This document shows positions 17,969-26,105 of a stretch of DNA of 64,000 nucleotides, in pieces (positions within the stretch are counted from its first letter, which is position 1; the number at the start of each line of letters is the position of its first letter). This stretch comes from Microvirga lotononidis. GTDB lineage: Bacteria > Pseudomonadota > Alphaproteobacteria > Rhizobiales > Beijerinckiaceae. Location of the stretch: contig NZ_CP141049.1 in the NCBI RefSeq assembly GCF_034627025.1, forward strand, positions 930,001 through 994,000, written 5' to 3'. The notes beneath the pieces were generated by a model. The model was not told where the DNA came from. It did no database searches and was given only the letters and a program-made list of their open reading frames with translations. Made by a program: the position numbers and the translations under genes.

Positions 17969-19134
17969 TCGGCTCCCTCATTGGCGATCTCGCCGGGAGC
18001 GATAGCATAGCCCGTGTAAACGGCCTGTCCCGTATCGCGGTAGATTCCGACCATCTTCTTCCACTGGATCACCGCCATGGCGGCGTTAAGCGCGTTGAGC
18101 TCGGCAATCTGGATGTTCGTCGTGTAGTCGTTGGCTGCGGCGTCGTCGGCAAAAGAAATATGCCGCTCCGCGATCCCGCGGGTAGCGGGCGTGCTCGAAG
18201 TCACCCGCACGATGCCACCCATCTGGCCGTCTGTCAGGAGAACGCCCAGGCCGACCTCGACGAACGGGGTTCCGTTCGCAGTAAGCCTGTCCACGACTAT
18301 GCGCTTGGCGGCGCCCTGGTCGATGCAGACAAAGACGAAGTCGAGCCCGTCGAGCAGGGCCAGGTTGTGCTCGCTGAGGAAGGCGTCATGCACGATGATC
18401 CCGTTGTGCATGTTCGAGTAGATTTCGCTGAGCCGCACCGCCTTCCTCGGACGCGCCTGCAGTTCTTCGAGAGTGGGAGCACCGGGCGCGCGAAAGGCGT
18501 TGTGCTGCGAGAACACATCGCCGTCGATCAGTCGGATTTCGGCAACCTCGGTCTTCGCGACCAGGTCGAGCACGTAGCTGCCGGTTCCGCCGAGACCGGC
18601 GATGCCGACCTTCTGGCCCGCCAGCTTGCCGTTCACTGCCGAGATCCCCGCGCGGCTCGATGCCGCGTCCACATACTTGAACGGTCCTCCGCACTCGTCC
18701 GCAGGGATCGCGGGGAAGATGCGGGCGTCGGCGTCGGGATCGAGCTTGGTCGCCTCGCCGGTGATGCGAGCGATGTAGCTCGTCATCTTGTGGTGATAGT
18801 CCCGGTAGTCGGCCTTCGCCGAGAAGGTGTGGTCGGCGCTGACGCCGTCGCAGAGCACCTGCGGCGTGGAGCTATTCTCTATGGCGCGGATTTTGCCGCC
18901 GTCGCTGTGGCAGGGGTGCTCCCCGGTCCAGTAGGCGACGTGATCCCCCGGCTTGTTCGTCACGTCGCCCGAAAGGTCGAGCCGCGAGATCAGGATGCCG
19001 CGCTGCACGGTGCGGTCGGCCCCGACATAGGGGACATTCCTGACGAGCAGGAAGCCACCCCGAATGTCGAGGTCGTAGCCTTCGTTCCGCAGGCGGGAGA
19101 GGTCGGAACTAAGAGCGATTGGTCGAAGTGACAT
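17965..19134 (-). CDS. E1-like ThiF-family adenylyltransferase with N-terminal extra domain
   Basis: A 389-residue protein. Residues 1-150 form a conserved module with LLVRNVPYV and GEHPCHSDGGKIR, which I associate with DUF6791; its H-P-x-x-x-x-x-G pattern recalls E2 enzymes, but that link is inference. Residues 170-389 are the ThiF/MoeB/E1 domain, with the ATP-binding GLGGTGSYVLDLVAK (180-194) and LIDGD (202-206). FVFVCIDQGAAKR contains a possible catalytic Cys (C270). The enzyme should adenylate the C-terminus of the Ub-like protein encoded just upstream. The long open frame continues upstream, but ATG 19134 lies within the end of the Ub-like gene (26-base overlap) and gives the family N-terminus. 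Complete and undamaged. Confidence 0.85.
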   Translation of the reverse strand: MSLRPIALSSDLSRLRNEGYDLDIRGGFLLVRNVPYVGADRTVQRGILISRLDLSGDVTNKPGDHVAYWTGEHPCHSDGGKIRAIENSSTPQVLCDGVSADHTFSAKADYRDYHHKMTSYIARITGEATKLDPDADARIFPAIPADECGGPFKYVDAASSRAGISAVNGKLAGQKVGIAGLGGTGSYVLDLVAKTEVAEIRLIDGDVFSQHNAFRAPGAPTLEELQARPRKAVRLSEIYSNMHNGIIVHDAFLSEHNLALLDGLDFVFVCIDQGAAKRIVVDRLTANGTPFVEVGLGVLLTDGQMGGIVRVTSSTPATRGIAERHISFADDAAANDYTTNIQIAELNALNAAMAVIQWKKMVGIYRDTGQAVYTGYAIAPGEIANEGAE

Positions 19135-19378
19135 CGAATTCCATCCCGTCCTTAACCTTGACCGACTGGCCTTCGACCACGGCTCCGGTGGGTTTGTTGC
19201 CTTGGCCGCGTGAGTACTGGATCGTGTACTGGATGCCGTCGCCGGTCGGCGGGTTCTCGAAGGCCAGGGCGACGACCTCCTCGAAGGTGAGATCATCGTT
19301 CTTCGGGATCGTCTTGGGCCGTCCGTTGATAATGATGGTGACTGTCTTGATGTCCTCGTTCCGGTGCGGAGCGTTCAT
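19109..19378 (-). CDS. Ubiquitin-like protein, multiubiquitin (PF14452-type) family
   Basis: A small protein of 89 residues: VTIIINGRPKTI, FEEVVALAFENPP, YTIQYSRGQGNKP and VKVKDGMEFDVT follow the beta-grasp outline of the Multi_ubiq family, with one domain rather than tandem copies. The C-terminus ends VTSTNRS without a di-glycine, as in other members, so maturation or direct activation differs from eukaryotic ubiquitin. AAGGAGA precedes the ATG. It is the first gene of a three-gene operon with the E1-like and DUF6527-type genes. The promoter lies in the shared 135-bp gap with the XRE regulator. Confidence 0.85.
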   Translation of the reverse strand: MNAPHRNEDIKTVTIIINGRPKTIPKNDDLTFEEVVALAFENPPTGDGIQYTIQYSRGQGNKPTGAVVEGQSVKVKDGMEFDVTSTNRS

Positions 19379-19422
19379 ACGCGTTCTCCTTAGACGTGGG
19401 ACGCGCCGCTGCCAGACGCGCC

Positions 19423-19440
19423 GATTGCAGATTCGCAATC
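19423..19440. promoter_or_regulatory. Palindromic operator 1
   Basis: GATTGC, six bases, GCAATC: a perfect 6-bp inverted repeat. It overlaps the -35 hexamer (TTGCAG, 19426-19431) of the rightward promoter, whose -10 is TATATA at 19448-19453. A second operator with the same layout lies 46 bp away. The neighbouring XRE regulator is the likely binder (inference). Confidence 0.65.
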
Positions 19441-19447
19441 GATTCCG

Positions 19448-19453
19448 TATATA
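19448..19453. promoter_or_regulatory. Shared TATATA -10 of a divergent promoter pair
   Basis: TATATA can serve as -10 in both directions. Rightward, it pairs with TTGCAG (16-bp spacer). Leftward, it pairs with TTGCAA (17-bp spacer, lying in operator 2). If correct, the Ub-like operon and the XRE/ImmA genes compete for one compact promoter. Confidence 0.5.
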
Positions 19454-19468
19454 GAAGCGAGTCGACGA

Positions 19469-19486
19469 AATTGCAAGATCGCAATT
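19469..19486. promoter_or_regulatory. Palindromic operator 2
   Basis: AATTGC, six bases, GCAATT: same arm length and spacing as operator 1 (consensus RATTGC-N6-GCAATY). It overlaps the -35 region of the leftward promoter for the Ub-like operon. Confidence 0.65.
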
Positions 19487-19513
19487 GCGTTCCGATTTCG
19501 CAACGGTGAGGAC

Positions 19514-19858
19514 ATGACAGACAGGTTTGACAGCGAAGCCTTTTACGCGGCCCTGAACGCCGCTCGCCTGAGCAAGCAGATGACATGGAAAGACGTGGCC
19601 GAAGAGGCCGGGATAGCAGCTTCGACGCTGTCCCGCATAGGCCACGGGGCAAAGCCCGATGTGAACGGCCTTGCGGCCCTTCTCGCCTGGTCGAACCTCA
19701 AGGCGGAAGATTTCATTCGGGGAGCAAAGACAGAAGAAGCGGAGCCACTGGCAAAGATCACGGCGCTCTTGCGTGCGGACCCGCATCTATCGACGCAGAA
19801 CGCACAGCTGATGGAGAACATCGTCATCAGCACCTACAACAAGCTCCGGGGCACCTGA
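19514..19858 (+). CDS. XRE-type helix-turn-helix regulator
   Basis: A 114-residue protein with an N-terminal helix-turn-helix (MTWKDVAEEAGIAASTLSRI, residues 25-44) and a C-terminal helical tail. GAGG precedes the ATG. It is divergent from the Ub-like operon and one base upstream of an ImmA/IrrE protease gene. XRE/ImmA pairs elsewhere act as repressor and inducing protease, so it probably binds the two palindromes in the shared promoter. That role is inferred from context. Confidence 0.8.
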   Translation: MTDRFDSEAFYAALNAARLSKQMTWKDVAEEAGIAASTLSRIGHGAKPDVNGLAALLAWSNLKAEDFIRGAKTEEAEPLAKITALLRADPHLSTQNAQLMENIVISTYNKLRGT

Positions 19859-19859
19859 A

Positions 19860-20423
19860 TTGACGTTCCGTCGTGGTTTCAAAGCCGAGGCAAACCGGAT
19901 CGCGCTGCGCATCCGCGACCGAATGGGACTAAGCCCCATTGACCCCCTTGATCCTTTCGAGGTCTGTACCCGACTCGATATCCGTGTGATCCGGCTGAGC
20001 GAGATCGACCCGCACTCGGCCTTCCTGAGAGGCGAGAGCTCGGCCTTTTCGGCCGTCACTGTTCCCTGCGGGCACGAAATGGCCATCGTCCATAACGACT
20101 CGCATCATCTCTACCGGCAGCGGAGCAACCTGGCCCATGAGCTCGCCCACTGCTTCCTCGGCCACAAATGCACGCCGCCGCTCACCGAGAAGGGCGAACG
20201 GGCGCGGGACGGCGGGATCGAGGGGGAAGCGAACTTCTTGGGTGGCGCGCTTCTGATCCCCAACGAGGCGGCGCTGCACATCATCAGCAACGGCCTCATG
20301 ATGGCGGCGCAGCGCCTGTACGGGGTCAGCCAAGCTATGCTTACCTATCGGCTCCGCATCAGCGGCGCTCATACGATCTACCGGCGCAGGTCCGGCCTCC
20401 CGTATAGGGGAAGCCGCATCTGA
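19860..20423 (+). CDS. ImmA/IrrE-family metallopeptidase
   Basis: A 187-residue protein with the zinc motif HELAHCFLGH (HExxH at residues 93-97) and a downstream third ligand candidate in EGEANFLGGALLIP. The start is TTG at 19860, one base after the XRE stop, so translation is coupled. Relatives cleave partner repressors in phage, ICE and defence systems. Here it would relieve repression of the Ub-like operon upon a stress or phage signal (inference). A strong hairpin follows the stop. Confidence 0.8.
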   Translation: MTFRRGFKAEANRIALRIRDRMGLSPIDPLDPFEVCTRLDIRVIRLSEIDPHSAFLRGESSAFSAVTVPCGHEMAIVHNDSHHLYRQRSNLAHELAHCFLGHKCTPPLTEKGERARDGGIEGEANFLGGALLIPNEAALHIISNGLMMAAQRLYGVSQAMLTYRLRISGAHTIYRRRSGLPYRGSRI

Positions 20424-20449
20424 CTGGCAGGGGCGCTCCCCTGCCAGTC
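20422..20449 (+). terminator. Strong hairpin after the ImmA/IrrE gene
   Basis: A perfect 12-bp inverted repeat (arms GACTGGCAGGGG and its complement) with a four-base loop begins inside the stop codon. No T-run follows, so it is either an atypical terminator or an mRNA-stabilising stem. It closes the XRE/ImmA unit. Confidence 0.65.
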
Positions 20450-21046
20450 GATAAGCCTCAATATTCCGAGGCCAGCATGATCGTGAGAACGCTCACGGTT
20501 TTCGCCGGGTCGGCGGGATCGTCGCGGTACTGTCATATGTGGACGCTCCCCTTTGGCAAGGGATTTGTTGACGTGTTTGCAAGGTGGTCGGGTGCAGTCA
20601 TTTGTACGGCCTGTTGGTGCGGCACGTCTGACCGCTGGCCCTGATGGAATCCGCTGATCAAGTCCCTGACAGGTTGGCGTGCTCGAAGCTTTGAGACTGT
20701 GAAAGTCAGGATTTGACCTGTCGGACAGTGTCGGACCCGGTCGTGTTGTGCACGAGATAGCCGAGTTCAGAACCCGCCATTCTGGCATGATTGCTCTCGG
20801 CTTGGGCAACGTGGGCGGTCAAGCCCCATAGCCGCTTGGCGGTGCGCCACAGGCGCAGGGCTTGAGGGCCCGCCGGAGCCCCAAGCCATCATTCAAGCTG
20901 CCAGAGGCAACTCGCTCTGACACTGTCCGTCAAATCAAGTCCAGGATTCTACAATTATTGGCCCTGGATCTGAGCTTAAATCTTCTTTTCTCTTCGCCGG
21001 TTCGCGGCTAGGAGATAACGCCAGATTTTGGTGACGGCCTGACAGA
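20450..21046. other. Noncoding stretch with repeats
   Basis: About 600 bases without a gene I can support. The part at 20527-20690 resembles 25838-26000 (shared blocks such as GCAAGGGATTT, TCGGGTGC and CCGCTGGCC). A possible small repeat-bounded unit lies at about 20715-20945: its ends carry imperfect inverted copies around GGACAGTGTC. On the minus strand between them is a protein-like trace (LRLWRTAKRLWGLTAHVAQ), so it may be a gene remnant. Confidence 0.35.
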
Positions 21047-22320
21047 TCAGGCGGCGGGTTGAGCTTGAGATCCAGGTTGGGAAGCACCGACCTCAAGGCC
21101 GTCAGCGAACTTCACACCCTGGATCAGCTTTGGCAACTGGTTTGGTCCATCAAGGCGTCGCCAGCCCTTCTGAGCTCCCTCGACCAGCTTGAAGACCATG
21201 ATCAAGGCAGTTTGGTTTGACAGACACCCCTTGGCCCGGATTGTTCGGTGCCGCACGGTGGCGAACGTACTTTCAATCGGATTGGTCGTTCTCAGGTCTT
21301 CCAGTGCTCGGCGGGAAAATCGTAGAAGGCCAGGAGCGCATCGCGATCTTTGACCAGGCAGTCCACGGCTTTCTCGTACTTGATGCGGTAGGTTTGCGTG
21401 AAGGCGTCGAACGCGGCCAGAGCATCCTTCTTGGTCTCGGCCATCCAGATGGCCTGAAGGGCGGATTTGGCTTTGGCGTGAAGGCTCTTCGGCAGCCGGT
21501 TGAGGACATTGGCGGTCTTGTGCACCCAGCAGCGCTGCTCGCGCGTCAGAGGCCAGACCTCGCCGAGCGCCTTCCAGAAGCCCAGCGCACCATCGGCCAC
21601 CGCGATTTCCGGCGCAGCCGCCAATCCCCGCCGTCTCAGGTCCAGCAGCAGGTCGCGCCAGGAGTGGGCGCTCTCGCGCAGGCCATCGGTAAAGCCTACC
21701 AACTCCTTTTTGCCTTCCGGCGTCGCCCCGATGAGGACGAGGATGCACTGGGCTTGGTCTTCCAAGCGTGCCTCCAGATGGATGCCGTCCGCCCACAGGT
21801 AGACATAGCGCTTGGCCGACAGATCACGCTTTTGCCAGCGGGCATGGTCCTCGCTCCAGACCTGCTTCAGGCGAGCGATGGTCGAGGCCGACAGCCCGGG
21901 CGCGTCCTGGCCCACCAGGGCCGAGAGCGCTTCGGCAAAGTCGCCGGTGGAGATGCCTTTGAGGTACAGGACCGGGATGAGCACCTCCAGGCTCTTCGAG
22001 CGCCGGGCATAGGGTGGCAGGATCGAGGGCCTGAACCGAACCTGCTCGGTCGGGCTCGCCTGCCGGTCACGCACGCGGGGCTGGCGCACGCCGACCGGGC
22101 CAATGCCGGTCAACACCTCGCGGGATGGCAGATAGCCGTGGCGCACCAGGCGCTGCAGTCCGTTCTCCGTCTTGAGTGTGGCGTGCTGGGCGAGGAAATC
22201 GGCGACTTCGGCCTCAATGGCTTGGGCCAGTAAGGCGCGGGCACCCTCGCGCAGGATGTCGGTCAGAGAGTCGGTAAAGCTCCCTGGCTGGGCGAGCTTG
22301 AAGACGTTATGATCAGACAA
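21047..22320 (-). pseudogene. IS256-family transposase with one frameshift
   Basis: From 22320 the frame has the IS256/mutator signature: LSALVGQDAPGLSASTI, YVYLWADGIHLEARL, LVLIGATPEGKKELVGF and RCWVHKTANVLNRLPKSLH. It ends at about 21292 in AEHWKT. The remaining conserved end (LRTTNPIESTFATVRHRTI onward to 21047) follows in another frame. The junction is explained by loss of one base in the codon after HWK. The rest is full length, so the damage is recent. Confidence 0.85.
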
Positions 22321-22428
22321 GGCGTATCCCTCCTTCGGTGGAGAAGTGGAGGCTCGAACACCCCCACGATACGCCGCTTCATCCCTTCATGCCGTCCCCA
22401 ACTTACGACGCTATCTCCGCGGCTAGCC

Positions 22429-22677
22429 CACTTCAACTTTGTTGGAGACAGCATTCTCGGGACAGACGTGAACCTTGAGGCAGGCTCAATTCTTGCCAAC
22501 CATCGCAACGAGCTGCCTGATCCGACTATTGTGATCCTCTATGAGGGCACCTCGATTGAAACTGGTGCCCTGAAGTTCGGAGCCATCGTGGGGGATGGCT
22601 GTCGCATTGGCTCCAATGCCGTTCTTGCGCCTGGCACTATCCTGCCAGCAAAGACCGTCGTGCAGCGGCTTTCCTAA
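22429..22677 (+). pseudogene. Fragment of a left-handed beta-helix acyltransferase-like gene
   Basis: The plus frame reads HFNFVGDSILGTDVNLEAGS then LKFGAIVGDGCRIGSNAV and APGTILPAKTV, the hexapeptide-repeat pattern of LpxA-like transferases and sugar nucleotidyltransferases. The 5' part is missing where the IS256 begins. The 3' end runs straight into the terminus of the IS110 at about 22672, which supplies the stop. It is a remnant of a former resident gene. Confidence 0.55.
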
Positions 22678-24089
22678 GAAACAGCTCCCGCGGGTGCGAC
22701 GACACCGACCTCCTGCAACACGAAGCCAAACGCCTTGGCGCGGCGGTGTAAGTTATCGATCACCCGCTTTCGATACCGCTCCTCATAGTACGACGCTCCC
22801 GGATCAACGTAATCCATGCCATGGCGCAGGGCGTTGTAGAACAGCGCTGCAATCTTACGAGCGGTTGCAGTCACAGCTTTGGCCTTGCCGATCCGCGTCG
22901 ACAGGCGCCGGTAAAAGGCACCCAGTGCCGTCTCCGTCTTGCCGATCGTCACGGCCGCCAGCCGCAGAAGGGCCGCCGCCCGACTGCCTGACCGGCGCGT
23001 TCGGGAGGAGAGCACCTTGCCCCCGGAGATCTTATTGCCGGGCGCGAGGCAGAGCCAGGAGGTGAAGTGCTTGCTGCTGGGCCAAGCCGTCAGATCCGTT
23101 CCGCACTCCGCGATCAGTTTGAGTGCCAAGGACGGCCCTAGGCCGTGGATCCGGGTCAGGTCCTGGCCCAGAATCGCATAGAGGGCGCCACGAAGATCGA
23201 AGCTCGGCTCATTGGGCTGGCGGCTCATGCGTCGGCGAGGAGGCGGCAAGGAAGCGGAATCGGGCTTATGGGGGCTCAGCGACTTGAGAACGGCTTCGAT
23301 CCTCTGGTCGCACGCCGCCACTTTGTGCTGATAGGTGTCGTACAGCGCCAGCGCCTGTTCGAGCGCGAACAGATGCTCGGCGCGATAATGACCCGTCAAC
23401 CCCTTCTCGATCGTCTCGGAGCTGGAGTGACACCGAACGTCTCTTAAGTTCGCCAGGACTGCCGGATCACGTTCCCCGGCGAGAATGGCACGGATGATGC
23501 GCATGCCTGTGGCGCCGGTGATGTCGCTGACCACGTGATGCAGCTGCAGGTTCATCTCGGTCAGCGCCTTCTGCATGTGCTGAATATGCGAGGCGGCATA
23601 CTCGAGCAGGCGCTCACGCTGGCGCAGATACGCGCGCAGTTCGGCAATCTCGGCTTTGGGTTGGAAGCTGGCGCGCAACAGGCCATAGGCATGGAGGCGC
23701 TGGAGCCATTGCGCATCCTTCACATCCGTCTTGCGTCCGGGCACCTGCTTGGCGTCACGGGCATTGACCAGAAACACCTCGAGGCCGCGGTCCTGCAGGA
23801 TCTCGAAGACCGGGATCCAGTAAACCCCGGTCGATTCCATGACGACGGAGGTGACGCCACAAACCTCGAACCAGTCGGCCAACCGGTGCAGGTCGGCGGT
23901 AAAGGTCCCGAAGCTGCGGACAGGCTCGTCAGCGCAGTCGGGTCCCACGGCCGCCATGTGCATCGTGGCCCCGACATCGATGGCGGCGGCATGGGGGTGA
24001 ACCACCGGCAGGCTCTGGCGATCTTTGCCGGCTTCTCGTTTGCGTCTCATCGGCTCCTCCTTAGGGTGGGAGGGGCTGGACTGCGCCAA
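22674..24089 (-). CDS. IS110-family transposase (large type)
   Basis: A 471-residue protein with DEDD domain (HAAAIDVGATMHMAAVG; MESTGVYWIPVFEIL; GRKTDVKDAQWLQRL) and transposase-20 domain (IHGLGPSLALKLIAECG; SGGKVLSSRTRRSGSRAA with the conserved Ser). AAGGAGGAG precedes the ATG. It is a close relative of the copy at 57200-58573 and shares its terminal TTCCTAAGAAACA. The open frame is intact. Confidence 0.85.
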   Translation of the reverse strand: MAQSSPSHPKEEPMRRKREAGKDRQSLPVVHPHAAAIDVGATMHMAAVGPDCADEPVRSFGTFTADLHRLADWFEVCGVTSVVMESTGVYWIPVFEILQDRGLEVFLVNARDAKQVPGRKTDVKDAQWLQRLHAYGLLRASFQPKAEIAELRAYLRQRERLLEYAASHIQHMQKALTEMNLQLHHVVSDITGATGMRIIRAILAGERDPAVLANLRDVRCHSSSETIEKGLTGHYRAEHLFALEQALALYDTYQHKVAACDQRIEAVLKSLSPHKPDSASLPPPRRRMSRQPNEPSFDLRGALYAILGQDLTRIHGLGPSLALKLIAECGTDLTAWPSSKHFTSWLCLAPGNKISGGKVLSSRTRRSGSRAAALLRLAAVTIGKTETALGAFYRRLSTRIGKAKAVTATARKIAALFYNALRHGMDYVDPGASYYEERYRKRVIDNLHRRAKAFGFVLQEVGVVAPAGAVS

Positions 24090-24268
24090 AGGTCAACTTC
24101 CTAACCGGGATCACCCTGGGGCGTCACCACTCTCAAGCGCGCAACAGTCCATGGACCATGTTTTTTAACGGGGTCATGCGCCACCAATAAGCGAACGGCC
24201 GCTCCCCTCCGGCAACAGACTACCAGCAAGCTGTTTCTGACCCCACAGGCGGACCCAGTCCGCGACGG
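24090..24268 (-). ncRNA. Conserved noncoding end of IS110, candidate guide (bridge) RNA
   Basis: The 180 bases upstream of this transposase match the region upstream of the IS110 at 57200-58573 in several blocks (GGAGGGGAGCGGCCG, ACATGGTCCA, CTTGAGAGTGGTGACGCC, GATCCCGGTTAGGAA), although no protein is encoded. IS110-group elements make a structured guide RNA from this end; assignment here is by position and conservation only. Confidence 0.4.
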
Positions 24269-24555
24269 TTTTTTAAGATGTCCCGCTCCATCCGGGTGCG
24301 ATCGAGTTCACGGCGCAGCCGGGCGATTTCCGCCGCCTGATCGGCCGGGGATGCGCTGCCAGCTGGCAACGGCGTGGGAGCGGCCCTGGACCGGGGCGCA
24401 GCTCCATGGGCAAGAGCCCGCCAGTTGCGCAGCATGGATGGGGAGATCCCCAGCTCGGTCGCGATCTGCATGGTTGGGCGGCCACTGCTCTCCAGCAGGG
24501 CAACGGCCTCTCGCTTGAACTCGGGGGTGAATTCTCGCCTCGTCTTCGTCATCAA
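24220..24555 (-). pseudogene. IS3 OrfA, 3' end replaced
   Basis: The frame starts TKTRREFTPEFKREAVALLE with a helix-turn-helix and zipper (ARLRRELDRTRMERDILK), as in IS3 OrfA, but after ILK the expected end is replaced by the end of the IS110 element. No orfB follows. Confidence 0.7.
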
Positions 24556-24611
24556 ACACCTTCCCGCTCCCGCAGGAGCGTATCAGAGGTGTCCGTCAAA
24601 GCGAGGGAAGA

Positions 24612-25751
24612 TCAGAACACCATCAGGCGAGCAGTCGTTGGAGACAGCGCGCCCTTGGTGCGCACGGTGCGGTGCCGCACGGTCGCAAACACGCTCTCAA
24701 TCGGGTTCGTCGTGCGCAGATGGATCCAGTGCTCAGCCGGCCAGTCGAAGAAGGCTAGCAGCGCCCGCTGGTCCTTGCGCAGGCACTCCACCGCCTTCGG
24801 ATAGCGTGCGCCATAGGCGTCCTCGAACAGATCGAGGGCGACCTCGGCCTGAGCGCGGGTCGGGGCGAGATAGATCTCCCGCAGGGCCCCCTTCATGCCG
24901 GGCTGCACGGACTTGGGCACCTTGTTGAGCACGTTCGCGGTCTTGTGCAGCCAGCAGCGTTGATGATGCGTGCCGGGAAAGAGCTCGTCGAGCGCCTTCC
25001 AGAAGCCCAGCGCTCCGTCTCCCACAGCAATGTGAGGCGCAATCGACAGACCCCGCCGCTTGATCTCGACCAGCAGCTCGCGCCAGCTCTGGGCACTCTC
25101 GCGCACGCCGGCCTGGAAGCCGATCAGCTCCTTCCTGCCCTCCGGGGTGGCGCCGATCAGCACCAGGATGCATTCAGCCTGGTCCGCCATCCGGGCCTGC
25201 AGGTAGACGCCGTCGGCCCAAACATAGACGTAGCGCCGAGCCGAGAGATCGCGGGCCTGCCAACGCTCGTACTCGCCCTGCCATTCGCCCGTGAGTCGGG
25301 TGACCACCGAGGGCGAGAGGTTGGGCGCATCCTGGCCGAGCAGGGCGGAGAGCGCCTCCTGGAAGTCGCCGGTCGAGAGCCCGCGCAGGTACAGGATCGG
25401 CAGCAGCGCATCCAAGCTTTTGGTGCGCCGCGCCCATTTCGGCAGGATCGCCGAGGTAAAGCGGATGCGGTCGGCATCATCCGTGGCGCCGCGGTCGCGG
25501 ATCTTGACCCGGCGGACCGCCACCGGGCCGATGCAGGTCTGGAGCATGCGCTCGGGGCCATGCCCGTGCCGGACCAGGCGCTCGCGGCCGTCCGGCAGCT
25601 TGAGATCGCGCATGCTGGCCAGATAAGCCTCGGCCTCGCTCTCGATGGCTTGGGCCAGCAGCTTGCGCGCGCCGGCTCGGAGAAGATCGGTCAGGGGATC
25701 GTCGATCGTGTCGGGCTGACGAAGGCGGACAATGCTGGTAGTCTCGTTCAT
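24612..25751 (-). pseudogene. IS256-family transposase, C-terminus truncated
   Basis: About 379 residues, nearly complete (LSALLGQDAPNLSPSVVTRL; YVYVWADGVYLQARM; RCWLHKTANVLNKVPKSVQ; LRTTNPIESVFATVRHRTV) but ending at TTARLMVF. Related copies continue with about 40 more residues. It stops where the IS3 orfA remnant starts. It is related to, but clearly different from, the IS256 at 21047-22320. Confidence 0.8.
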
Positions 25752-26105
25752 GACGTATCGCTCTCCTGGAGAGGTTCTGGCAGGCTCGACACCCGCCTCG
25801 ATACGTCGCCTTTCTCAATCCGTCATCACCCATGTATGGATGCCCCCGTTCGCGCAAGGGATTTCTGAACAGCTTCGGCATGTGATCGGGTGCGGTCATG
25901 TATCAGGCCTTCTGTTGCGGCCATGATCATGCCGCTGGCCGGTATGGAGATACGCGGAGCAGGTGCAGATCAAATTCCCGAGCGCGAAGCTCTTTGGGTG
26001 ATAATGCTTTTCCTGCTCCCGATCTGACCGATCGTTTTGCCCTTACTGTTCCTCGACCTCCTCACACGCCTGACGCACCGGCAGGATCGATGCCGGATCT
26101 CCCGA
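25752..26105. other. Noncoding stretch with a diverged repeat
   Basis: The segment at 25838-26000 is a diverged copy of 20527-20690. It lies between the ends of IS256 and IS110 elements and holds no gene that I can support. Confidence 0.35.

Noticed and set aside
20715..20945. Small unit with inverted GGACAGTGTC ends, possible MITE
   Set aside because: The inverted ends align only with a gap, no target duplication is visible, and the interior has protein-like traces; too weak to call.
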